A stretch of 6,934 nt of DNA. It comes from JBFEYJ01 sp041562215 (lineage in GTDB: Bacteria > Pseudomonadota > Gammaproteobacteria > Thiohalomonadales > Thiohalomonadaceae). Location of the stretch: the NCBI GenBank assembly GCA_041562215.1, contig JBFEYJ010000152.1:1-6934 (forward strand), in the 5' to 3' direction. Every line of letters begins with the position of its first letter. Within the stretch, counting starts at the first letter, position 1. The position numbers were made by a program, and so were the translations under genes. A model generated the notes under the pieces. That model did no database searches. It saw only the letters and a list, made by a program, of their open reading frames with translations, and had not been told where the DNA came from. Positions 1-4,900 of the stretch are shown one piece after another.

Positions 1-265
1 CCTCGCCAGCTTCAGCATCAACAAGCGCTAAGATTTGACGCTGTGAACGCATACAAGAAAGTCACCGCAATAAAGATATTGTTCTGAACACAGGTGGCGA
101 GCAGTTTCCCGCAGTGTTCTGAAGCCCTGCATCAGTACGCCTAAGTCATCAGGGGAGAATCAGGATCGTTTTGGTCTTATGGTGATTTTGTTTCAACTGC
201 TCAATCAGGGGAGGCCTGGGCAGTACCTCCCAGCAACGACGAGCGCATACAAAAGAGCGTTACAC

Positions 266-604
266 CTACTGTCTCACCCCCCCATCCCTAGCGCCCTCGC
301 CCTTGAGTATTCCCAGTCTTTCGACAACGACACGAAGCTGCTTTTCTGCCAAGACTTCACCTCCGGCAATGATCGGCCCAGTGCCGGGGAATGGCATAAA
401 AACACCCGCAAGATCACGCAGAAAAGACAGCCAGGAAATATCGGCCCTGCCCGGAGGAATATGTACCCCGAAATCCTTATTCAGCGCTACCCGTCATCTT
501 TTTATTCCCGAGGACAGCCATCTACGACCGGTCATGGAATACTTCGACACTTGGGGATATGACAAACTACTGAGTTCTCTGTAATAAAGATTTCGATACG
601 TGAT
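266..604 (-). pseudogene. Possible decayed reading frame with one internal TGA
   Basis: Read on the minus strand, this frame is open for about 112 codons apart from one TGA at 494-496, and it ends at TAG (266-268). The part after the TGA reads like protein, with segments such as KDFGVHIPPGRADISWLSF and GGEVLAEKQLRVVVERLG. The part before it contains VSKYSMTGRRWLSSGIKR. Neither half has a convincing start with a Shine-Dalgarno; the usable ATGs are at 533-535 and 395-397. I do not recognise a family. A plus-strand frame overlaps it antisense, so at most one of the two is genuine. A pseudogene remnant is more likely than an active gene, and chance openness is possible. Confidence 0.22.
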
Positions 605-748
605 TCAAGCCTTCACGGCCTGAAGGATCTAATAGCCAATTACAGGTATTATGTCAGGAATAATGATGACAGAGATATCCGTCAACACAGGACCAGCCAC
701 ACATTGATGTACTTACTCAAAGTAAATAACGTAGAAGATTTGAATTAA
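563..748 (+). pseudogene. Possible C-terminal gene remnant, no start codon
   Basis: This plus-strand frame is open from just after a TGA (560-562) to TAA (746-748), about 61 codons. It includes coding-like stretches such as LHGLKDLIANYRYYVRN and SHTLMYLLKVNNVEDLN. No ATG, GTG or TTG occurs until near its end, so it cannot be an intact gene. It could be the 3' part of a gene whose 5' part lies in another plus frame, ending around 584 with YFDTWGYDKLLSSL; that would need a frameshift at about 565-586. A small hairpin (CCTTCA, 5-base loop, TGAAGG at 610-626) lies inside it. The family is not recognised. Confidence 0.22.
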
Positions 749-834
749 AGTGGGCGCTCTTAGTAATCGAATGCGGAACACTGTTTTCCCGTCTCCTCAC
801 TGAACTCCACGGCTTGATTTTAGACAGGCTCAGT

Positions 835-840
835 AGGAGA
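835..840 (+). promoter_or_regulatory. Shine-Dalgarno for an alternative upstream CZB start
   Basis: AGGAGA lies five bases before an ATG at 846. That ATG is in frame with the CZB gene and would add 24 residues at the N terminus. It is as good a ribosome site as the one at 906-911, so two protein forms are possible. Confidence 0.45.
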
Positions 841-905
841 AAGCGATGCGAACAGATCCTGAAACCAGTAAGATGTACCCGCGAACTTTTCTGATCACCA
901 TTCCC

Positions 906-911
906 AGGAGG
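906..911 (+). promoter_or_regulatory. Shine-Dalgarno for the chosen CZB start
   Basis: AGGAGG with a six-base spacer precedes the ATG at 918. In the upstream frame this motif would be read as two rare Arg codons, which supports it being a ribosome site and 918 being the main start. Confidence 0.7.
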
Positions 912-917
912 AGCTCA

Positions 918-1325
918 ATGAGCGAACAGACTAATAGCAATGACAAGGTTCACACGGCGATAAACGAACTTGATGTTATCTCGGCAATTGAGGCTCATGT
1001 GCGCTGGAAAATTCGACTAGAGGCCTACATCAGCGGAACGAGCGATGAGGCACTCGACGCCGATGTCGTCTGTAAAGACAACGAGTGCGCGCTTGGCAAA
1101 TGGATCTATGGATCAGGTGGTGAGGATTTCGGTCACACGGAGCAGTTCACCGAATTGAAATCAACGCACGCGGATTTTCACCGCGCCGCGGCAGACATCA
1201 TTCGAGAGTCCGACACTGGCGACAAAGGGAGCGCTATAAAGATGCTTAACGAAGGAGAGTACGCAAAATATTCCCACCGGGTCAAAACAATGCTTGCCCG
1301 CGTATGGCTGGAGGACAACAGCTAG
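918..1325 (+). CDS. Stand-alone CZB (chemoreceptor zinc-binding) domain protein
   Basis: This 135-residue protein is essentially one CZB domain, a four-helix zinc-binding unit. The sequence shows the family pattern in order: H27 in the helix IEAHVRWKIRLE, the core motif C57-ALGKWIYG (57-65), and H84 and H88 in HADFH. These four residues are the expected 3His/1Cys zinc ligands. In characterised CZB proteins, such as the chemoreceptor TlpD and the diguanylate cyclase DgcZ, the domain senses zinc or oxidation at the zinc-bound cysteine. No transmembrane, methyl-accepting or GGDEF domain is attached, so the partner is unknown; a chemoreceptor or signalling enzyme encoded elsewhere is an inference. 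A second cysteine, C52, lies five residues before the ligand cysteine. The start at 918 has a strong Shine-Dalgarno, but an in-frame ATG at 846 also has one. No same-strand gene follows closely, so it appears monocistronic. Confidence 0.85.
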   Translation: MSEQTNSNDKVHTAINELDVISAIEAHVRWKIRLEAYISGTSDEALDADVVCKDNECALGKWIYGSGGEDFGHTEQFTELKSTHADFHRAAADIIRESDTGDKGSAIKMLNEGEYAKYSHRVKTMLARVWLEDNS

Positions 1326-1343
1326 GTCCCAGAGTACGCTACT

Positions 1344-1383
1344 GCCCCCATCGCGTGAGGGGGGCTGAAATATGCAGCCCCTC
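1344..1383. terminator. Two mutually exclusive G/C hairpins
   Basis: Nineteen bases after the CZB stop, GCCCCC (1344-1349) can pair with GGGGGC (1360-1365). Alternatively GAGGGGGGCTG (1357-1367) can pair with CAGCCCCTC (1375-1383) across a seven-base loop, with two bulged G. Both stems use the same G tract. Neither strand has a following T tract, so a classical intrinsic terminator is not shown, although the position between convergent reading frames fits transcription termination. Confidence 0.4.
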
Positions 1384-1469
1384 TAATCACTCCCCCTGCC
1401 ACAGGCTATCAAGCACACACCGGTCATCTCCTGGCTTGTCGAGCCACTCACACCAACCCCCTCCGTCAT
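1383..1469 (-). CDS. Possible 28-residue small protein with a perfect Shine-Dalgarno
   Basis: A short minus-strand frame starts at ATG 1469-1467 and ends at TAG 1385-1383. The nine bases GGAGGTGAT (1481-1473) match the 16S anti-Shine-Dalgarno fully, and GGAGG sits seven bases from the ATG, which is ideal. The start codon shares one base with the stop of another short minus-strand frame (TGATG), the usual arrangement for translational coupling. The peptide begins MTEGVGVSGSTSQEM and ends CLIACGRGSD. It has two cysteines, no membrane segment and no family I recognise. A G/C hairpin overlaps its 3' end. It could be a real small gene, the restart of a decayed one, or a coincidence. Confidence 0.3.
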   Translation of the reverse strand: MTEGVGVSGSTSQEMTGVCLIACGRGSD

Positions 1470-1585
1470 CAAATCACCTCCCCCGGATTCTCCTTGTCAT
1501 CGTCGCTACGCGCAGTGCTGTAACTACCGGTTTGCTCACCATCATAAAATTCGGCCGGCAAAGGGAAGGCAGCCGCCTTATCCAT
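1469..1585 (-). CDS. Possible 38-residue frame coupled to the next small ORF
   Basis: This minus-strand frame runs from ATG 1585-1583 to TGA 1471-1469 and ends one base into the start of the 28-residue frame. Its composition looks protein-like, for example AAAFPLPAEFYDGEQ and SDDDKENPGEVI, with an acidic C terminus. No clear Shine-Dalgarno precedes the ATG. Upstream the same frame is open back to 1645 except for a TGA at 1592-1594, so it may be the 3' remnant of a longer gene rather than a complete one. No family is recognised. A second minus-strand frame (MMVSKPVVTALRV, ending near 1477) overlaps it and cannot be excluded. Confidence 0.25.
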   Translation of the reverse strand: MDKAAAFPLPAEFYDGEQTGSYSTARSDDDKENPGEVI

Positions 1586-1854
1586 CCACAATCACTTGCC
1601 CAAGCTATAGGCTACACAACAATAAGTATGGCGATATGGATAACGCTAAAAAGGAAAGCGGCCGTCAATCGATCTCAAGAGCCGGAAAGGTTGATATGCT
1701 GATCAAAGGTCAATAGTGAATAAGTCGTCCTCCATCCTGGATCAAACTCACGGATGGCAGGTAAAATCGAGGGTTCCGACCCAGTATGCCGGAGATGGCA
1801 TCTCATGGTTCCTTGGTCACCAACGAATCACGGATTGGGGGGACAGAGGTAAAG
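1586..1854. other. Intergenic stretch without a supported gene
   Basis: Between the small minus-strand frames and the long inverted repeat I see no gene that I can support. The plus-strand frames across 1304-1702 and 1716-1943 have poor composition and no Shine-Dalgarno. A TTGACG-like -35 on the minus strand (1668-1663) has no good -10. Confidence 0.4.
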
Positions 1855-1906
1855 CCGGGGCAGAGAGCACATCAACTTACTATTACGATAGTGCTCTCTG
1901 TCCCGG
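1855..1906. repeat. Long inverted repeat, 16-base arms
   Basis: The arms at 1855-1870 (CCGGGGCAGAGAGCAC) and 1891-1906 (GTGCTCTCTGTCCCGG) are complementary with one mismatch around a 20-base centre. The centre contains a smaller hairpin: ACTAT, TACG, ATAGT at 1879-1892. On the plus strand the right arm is followed by TTGTTT, and just before the left arm lies GGGGGGACAGAGG (1837-1849), a partial direct copy of the arm. It lies about 60 bases past the stop of the minus-strand isomerase gene, so it may terminate transcription. The GGGGACAGAG and CTCTGTCCC style also resembles palindromic repeats mobilised by REP-associated Y1 transposases in Gammaproteobacteria. No transposase is present here, and this likeness is from memory only. 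Confidence 0.6.
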
Positions 1907-1967
1907 TTGTTTAAAAGCAGAGAAACCACTCGGACAGTGCTGACCGGATGGCTTCCACCACCAGTGC

Positions 1968-2930
1968 TTACTTCGTGTTCGAAGCGTCGGTTTTTTCCTC
2001 GTCAGCGGAGTCACTTTCTTTTACCGCGGAGTCATCGGACATTTCCGTTGTAGAGTCCTCTGACTTTTCCATGTCTAAGGTTTTGGCCTTTTCACCCTCT
2101 GAGGCCTCAGCTTCTCCTTTGATGGAGATCTTAGCCTCGTCCTTAACCTTCTGAATGTAATCGCCAACCTGGCGCTGTTTGAGCATCTGCTCCAGGCGCC
2201 CTTTAAGCTCTTCGAAAGCCGGTGGTTCAGACTTGCGGCTGTCTTCCAGTTTGATGATGTGCCAACCGAACTGGGTCTTCACCGGTTCCTTGGTATAGCT
2301 TCCTTTTTCCAGCCGGCTTGCTGCCTGGGAAAAAGGCGGCACCATCTGTTGGGGATTAAACCATCCAAGATCGCCGCCATTCTGGCTGCTGGTATCAGTC
2401 GAGTGCTCTTTGGCCAGTTGTGCGAAGTCTGCGCCCTTGTTCAACTGCTCGATGATCTTCCTGGCCAAATCCTCTTCCTTCACCAGGATATGGCTAGCCT
2501 TATACTCAGGAGCCACCATGCGGTCCTTCAGCAAGTCATACTCGGCTCGGAGTTGCTCTTCGGTAACCGGGTTGTCTTTCATGGCCTTACGCACTGCAGC
2601 GGACGCCAGAACACGTGTACGCACCAGTTCGAGTTCCCGGAGTACCTCGGGGTCCTTATCCAGTTTGTGGCGGAGCGCATCCTGGTAGATGACCTTCTGA
2701 GTAATCAGCTCGTCCAGTAAGGCTTTCTGGTCCTCCATCCGTGCACCATCAGGGCGGGCGCTTTTGTAGTCATTCAACTCACCTTCGGTAATAGATTCAC
2801 CGTTAACTGTTGCAACAACCTCGCCCTGCCCCTTGGCATCACCTGCCTTCTCATCTGTGCAGCCCACAGTGCCGAGGGAAGCCACGAATGCGAGGAAGAG
2901 AAAGGTGCCGCGATTATGTAAAATATCCAT
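1968..2930 (-). CDS. Parvulin-type peptidyl-prolyl isomerase lipoprotein (PpiC/SurA-like)
   Basis: This 320-residue protein is a predicted exported folding catalyst or chaperone that isomerises X-Pro bonds. Residues 1-23 form a signal peptide with hydrophobic core FLFLAFVASLG, ending in TVG before C24, which would be lipidated; Thr at -3 is slightly unusual. A SurA-N-like helical region follows (about 38-130, with VVATVNGESITEGEL). The parvulin domain spans about 142-230: SHIL at 146-149, GGDLGWF at 185-191, QMVPPF at 195-200 and FGWHIIK at 221-227, the expected catalytic-site elements. The last 48 residues are Ser/Asp/Glu/Lys-rich, probably disordered and not part of the family core. The ATG at 2930 gives a proper signal peptide; an in-frame ATG at 2990 would put 20 extra residues before it. 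AGGAG lies 13 bases upstream, a longer spacer than ideal. It is monocistronic and divergent from the methyltransferase. PrsA- or EpsD-like roles are possible. Confidence 0.85.
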   Translation of the reverse strand: MDILHNRGTFLFLAFVASLGTVGCTDEKAGDAKGQGEVVATVNGESITEGELNDYKSARPDGARMEDQKALLDELITQKVIYQDALRHKLDKDPEVLRELELVRTRVLASAAVRKAMKDNPVTEEQLRAEYDLLKDRMVAPEYKASHILVKEEDLARKIIEQLNKGADFAQLAKEHSTDTSSQNGGDLGWFNPQQMVPPFSQAASRLEKGSYTKEPVKTQFGWHIIKLEDSRKSEPPAFEELKGRLEQMLKQRQVGDYIQKVKDEAKISIKGEAEASEGEKAKTLDMEKSEDSTTEMSDDSAVKESDSADEEKTDASNTK

Positions 2931-3028
2931 CTTGTTATCTTCGCTCCTGATTATTGAAAGGATTCGACAGGCGAGAACGCCCTGATTCAACGGGCATGCA
3001 TATCGCCCTGCATAAGTTCAACTGAAGC

Positions 3029-3055
3029 ATCCTACACCATGCCAGAGCGTTCCAA
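3029..3055 (-). promoter_or_regulatory. Weak candidate promoter for the isomerase gene
   Basis: On the minus strand TTGGAA (3055-3050) and TAGGAT (3034-3029) are separated by 15 bases, shorter than the optimum of 17. It lies about 100 bases before the chosen start at 2930. No other clear sigma-70 pair was seen here. Confidence 0.25.
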
Positions 3056-3151
3056 AACTGAATCAGAGCACAATTTACTCTAATCATTGACGATATTTGC
3101 CTATCACTCCGACGGATCCCCACACAGTCATTCGTTCACAAAACGTGACTT

Positions 3152-3168
3152 GGTTCGTTCTGCGAACC
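3152..3168. repeat. Perfect six-base inverted repeat between divergent genes
   Basis: GGTTCG (3152-3157) and CGAACC (3163-3168) flank five bases. The repeat sits about 35 bases upstream of the TATAAT at 3203-3208, so it could be an operator for the methyltransferase promoter or a chance hairpin. Confidence 0.3.
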
Positions 3169-3202
3169 CCTAGATTCAGGGTATAACCATGTCACAAGTG
3201 TG

Positions 3203-3208
3203 TATAAT
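3203..3208 (+). promoter_or_regulatory. Consensus -10 box upstream of the RNA methyltransferase
   Basis: A perfect TATAAT lies 95 bases upstream of the ATG at 3303. There is no good -35 at the expected distance (3180-3185 reads GGTATA), so activator help or weak use is likely. The leader would include a run of nine T at 3245-3253. Confidence 0.4.
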
Positions 3209-3279
3209 CGGAGAATGGAGTCATCTGTGCTGTTATTTCTGTTGTTTTTTTTTCTAACCGGAGTTTTCGAATTTTCAAC

Positions 3280-3306
3280 ATGAACTCAATCAAGCCCCTC
3301 GAATGA
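3280..3306 (+). CDS. Possible eight-codon leader ORF overlapping the methyltransferase start
   Basis: An ATG at 3280 opens a frame reading MNSIKPLE, whose TGA overlaps the methyltransferase ATG as ATGA (3303-3306). The methyltransferase has no Shine-Dalgarno of its own, so translation could be passed on from this short frame. The only candidate ribosome site for the leader is CGGAG (3259-3263), 16 bases upstream, which is too far to be convincing. Confidence 0.2.
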   Translation: MNSIKPLE

Positions 3307-3827
3307 AGAAAGCGAAAGTAAGCATCGGGCTCAGTAACCCAAAAAGCCCCTCAAACGTCGGCGCAATCATGCGCGCCGCCGGTTGCTTCGGGGTGGACTC
3401 GGTTTTTTATACGGGAACACGCTACCCACGTGCAGCCAGGTTCAACACCGACACAAAGGATGTAAGCCGAAACATCCCCTTGAGTGGCGTGTCTTGCCTT
3501 CTGGAGGACGTGCCCGAGGAGATGAATATCGTCTGTGTTGAATTGGTGGAAGGTGCAACACCACTGCCTGAGTTCCGGCACCCGGATAACGCCTTCTATA
3601 TATTCGGCCCGGAAGACAACACACTCAGCCAGGAGGTGATCGACAATGCCGATGCCGTTGTCTATGTACCAACCAACGGCTGCATGAATCTGGCCGCGAC
3701 AGTCAATGTGGTGCTTTACGACAGGCTGGCTAAATCGCCCTTGACCGTTGCGAGTGACGAACTCATTCGCCAAAGTCGTGACACCAACAACAAAGTCAAG
3801 GTGCCCCTCCCAACGGCAGTAATTTAA
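3303..3827 (+). CDS. SpoU/TrmH-family (SPOUT) RNA methyltransferase
   Basis: This 174-residue protein should transfer a methyl group from S-adenosylmethionine to the 2'-O-ribose of a tRNA or rRNA nucleotide in the cytoplasm. The three SPOUT knot motifs are visible: motif 1 with N18 and R24 (NPKSPSNVGAIMRAAG, 12-27), motif 2 at FGPED (101-105), and motif 3 at VPTNGCMNLAATVNVVLYDR (122-141), where N129 is the usual cofactor-loop asparagine. It is a minimal catalytic domain without an added N-terminal RNA-binding domain. The C-terminal SDELIRQSRDTNNKVKV stretch is basic and may touch RNA. The start fits motif 1 spacing, but no Shine-Dalgarno is seen; an overlapping leader frame may couple translation. 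The next gene is convergent, so it is probably transcribed alone. The exact target nucleotide cannot be told, so no gene symbol is given. Confidence 0.88.
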   Translation: MKKAKVSIGLSNPKSPSNVGAIMRAAGCFGVDSVFYTGTRYPRAARFNTDTKDVSRNIPLSGVSCLLEDVPEEMNIVCVELVEGATPLPEFRHPDNAFYIFGPEDNTLSQEVIDNADAVVYVPTNGCMNLAATVNVVLYDRLAKSPLTVASDELIRQSRDTNNKVKVPLPTAVI

Positions 3828-3834
3828 TACCAGT

Positions 3835-3860
3835 TCGGCACTAAAAAGAAAGCGTGCCGA
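3835..3860. terminator. Hairpin between convergent genes
   Basis: TCGGCAC (3835-3841) and GTGCCGA (3854-3860) form a seven-base perfect stem with a 12-base loop in the 52-base gap between the methyltransferase and hemerythrin stops. It could serve both strands, but there is no T tract on either side, so it is a weak terminator call. Confidence 0.4.
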
Positions 3861-3879
3861 GGTGATGATTGAGAGCTTC

Positions 3880-4311
3880 TTACCAGAATCTTTTTAACCA
3901 GGTTTTTTTCACACCGGCCTGATGGAAGGTCTTTACATACTTCTTGTCGATCTTGTTAATGTGGTCAAACAACCAGTCCTTGAGGAACAACAGCAGTTCC
4001 ATGCCGACCTTATCGTTACCGGCACGGAACTGGGCCTGAAACTCAATGACTCGGTAGACAATTTTGTCATGTGCCGATTTATGCTCGTCATACCCTTCGT
4101 AGTGAAAGACGCGCATCAGAGTCTCTTCTACAGCAAAGTGAACCTTAGTGTAGTCCACCAGCTTATCAAGCACGTCGCCGATCAGTTCACGGTTGGACTT
4201 ATTGGCCATCGCCGTGTACAGCTCATTCATGAACTCGATGAGACATTTGTGTTGCTCATCAATCTCCTGAATATCGACACTGTATGCATCATCCCAGGTT
4301 ATCATCGCCAT
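3880..4311 (-). CDS. Bacteriohemerythrin (single-domain, di-iron O2-binding)
   Basis: This 143-residue soluble protein should hold a non-haem di-iron site that binds oxygen reversibly, for storage, delivery or sensing. All seven standard iron ligands are present with family spacing: H21, H58 and E62 (HFAVE), H77 and H81 (HKSAH), and H117 and D122 (HINKID). The N-terminal ITWDDAYSVDIQEIDEQH is typical. The chain runs slightly past the fold with a basic, aromatic tail (KKTWLKRFW) that could mediate a contact. The start is well supported: GAGGAAG lies six bases upstream. A TATAAT at 4374-4369 on the same strand and a palindrome at its -35 position suggest a dedicated regulated promoter. No signalling domain is fused. 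Its role in oxygen-related chemistry with neighbouring redox genes is only inferred. Confidence 0.92.
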   Translation of the reverse strand: MAMITWDDAYSVDIQEIDEQHKCLIEFMNELYTAMANKSNRELIGDVLDKLVDYTKVHFAVEETLMRVFHYEGYDEHKSAHDKIVYRVIEFQAQFRAGNDKVGMELLLFLKDWLFDHINKIDKKYVKTFHQAGVKKTWLKRFW

Positions 4312-4368
4312 AATTTTCTTCCTCTGGTTCGGAAACCTCCGTGTTCTCTTTCATCCCTGTGATATGTG

Positions 4369-4401
4369 ATTATATTTTCCGCTACGACCTGTTCAGAACA
4401 G
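4369..4401 (-). promoter_or_regulatory. Candidate hemerythrin promoter with palindromic operator
   Basis: On the minus strand TATAAT occupies 4374-4369, about 58 bases before the ATG. The -35 position has no good TTGACA match but is covered by the perfect palindrome CTGTTCAGAACAG (4389-4401). That layout, a consensus -10 with a dyad in place of the -35, suggests activator- or repressor-controlled expression. The core TGTTCTGAACA also occurs at 80-90. Confidence 0.4.
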
Positions 4402-4525
4402 CGCTGGATGGATAATGAGCGGCATATCATTCTCGTTTTTTCGGCACCGGCAACCGATTATGCTCTAGACATGACCCGATGTTCACCCTCTGAGACCGCC
4501 TAACAATCCCCCTGCTGTAACGGAA

Positions 4526-4864
4526 CTAACCGGTACTCCAGCCTCTTGGGCGTTTCATCCCTGCAATCTTGCATGCCTGCTGTACGTACCCGTAGGGGAA
4601 AAGCTGGAACAGGTAATTTCGCGCTTTTTTTCCGTAGCCCATCTGGTCGGCCATGAACTTGATAGTGAAACGGGCGTCGGCGGCAACCTGATGCGTGTCA
4701 TAGTAATCACGCATAAACTTCAGCACCTGCCAGTGCTCATCACTCAGGGTTATCCCCTCGCCGGCGGCCAGTTGCTCGGCGACACTTTCATTCCAGTCAT
4801 CAGGGTTGATGAGATAGCCTTCTGCATCGGTGTGAATCAAGCGGTCTGCAAATGCGATATTCAT
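4526..4864 (-). CDS. DsrC/TusE-family sulfur relay-like protein lacking the C-terminal cysteine
   Basis: This 112-residue protein has the whole DsrC/TusE fold signature: DAEGYL (13-18), GITLSDEHWQVLKFMRDYY (37-55) and the C-terminal arm NYLFQLFPYGYVQQACKIAG (83-102). Family members carry sulfur as a persulfide or trisulfide on the penultimate cysteine (CysA); true DsrC also uses a second cysteine (CysB), normally separated from CysA by ten residues. Here C98 is at the CysB position, but the CysA position is W109 (codon TGG), followed by Ser-Thr-Gly. TusE-type tRNA thiolation and DsrC trisulfide chemistry both need CysA, so this is probably a regulatory or specialised paralogue. DsrC-family reviews describe a cysteine-poor class, recalled as RspA. 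GAGGTG four bases upstream fixes the start. It lies 36 bases after the HPP gene on the same strand and probably shares its transcript. Confidence 0.85.
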   Translation of the reverse strand: MNIAFADRLIHTDAEGYLINPDDWNESVAEQLAAGEGITLSDEHWQVLKFMRDYYDTHQVAADARFTIKFMADQMGYGKKARNYLFQLFPYGYVQQACKIAGMKRPRGWSTG

Positions 4865-4900
4865 GCTTCACCTCGGTTACTTGCTACTACAAATGTTTCC

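Larger units (their letters stand above)
1..845. other. Gene-poor region with decayed open-frame fragments
   Basis: No intact gene is supported here. Frame 1 of the plus strand is open from the window edge to a TGA at 85-87, and the other two plus frames close at 29-31 and 36-38, so an upstream gene could end here but the frame cannot be chosen. The longest plus-strand frame (179-562) has no Shine-Dalgarno and unconvincing composition. The minus-strand frame from 604 to 266 is open except for one TGA at 494-496. A plus-strand frame from 563 to 748 has no start codon before the TTG and ATG near its end. These overlapping readings suggest degenerated accessory DNA. Small repeats: ATCAGGGGAG occurs at 148-157 and 204-213, and TGTTCTGAA at 80-88 and 115-123. 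Nothing is recognised as an RNA gene or an insertion sequence end. Confidence 0.5.

Noticed and set aside
494..496. In-frame TGA as a selenocysteine codon
   Set aside because: No downstream SECIS-like hairpin was identified and the frame has no supported start; decay is simpler.
740..772. Possible sigma-28 or sigma-70 promoter for the CZB gene
   Set aside because: Only a TAAAG-like or TTGAAT-like -35 and a poor -10 were found; the match is too weak to call.
1304..1702. Plus-strand open frame of 132 codons
   Set aside because: Overlaps the CZB 3' end, has no Shine-Dalgarno and a Ser/Pro/His-rich composition unlike protein; the minus strand there gives better evidence.
1716..1943. Plus-strand open frame of 75 codons
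   Set aside because: No ribosome site, and it runs through the long inverted repeat; composition is not coding-like.
2259..2720. Plus-strand frames antisense to the isomerase gene
   Set aside because: The opposite strand encodes a recognisable parvulin protein with conserved motifs; these are shadows.
2935..3123. Minus-strand 62-codon frame upstream of the isomerase
   Set aside because: No Shine-Dalgarno, unusual composition, and it overlaps the likely promoter region.
3245..3253. Run of nine T as an intrinsic terminator
   Set aside because: No stable hairpin precedes it, and it lies in the leader of the methyltransferase.
3922..4362. Plus-strand 146-codon frame
   Set aside because: Antisense to the hemerythrin gene, which has all seven iron ligands.
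4389..4401. LexA (SOS) box
   Set aside because: The spacing between CTG and CAG is seven bases, not the ten expected for a gammaproteobacterial LexA site.
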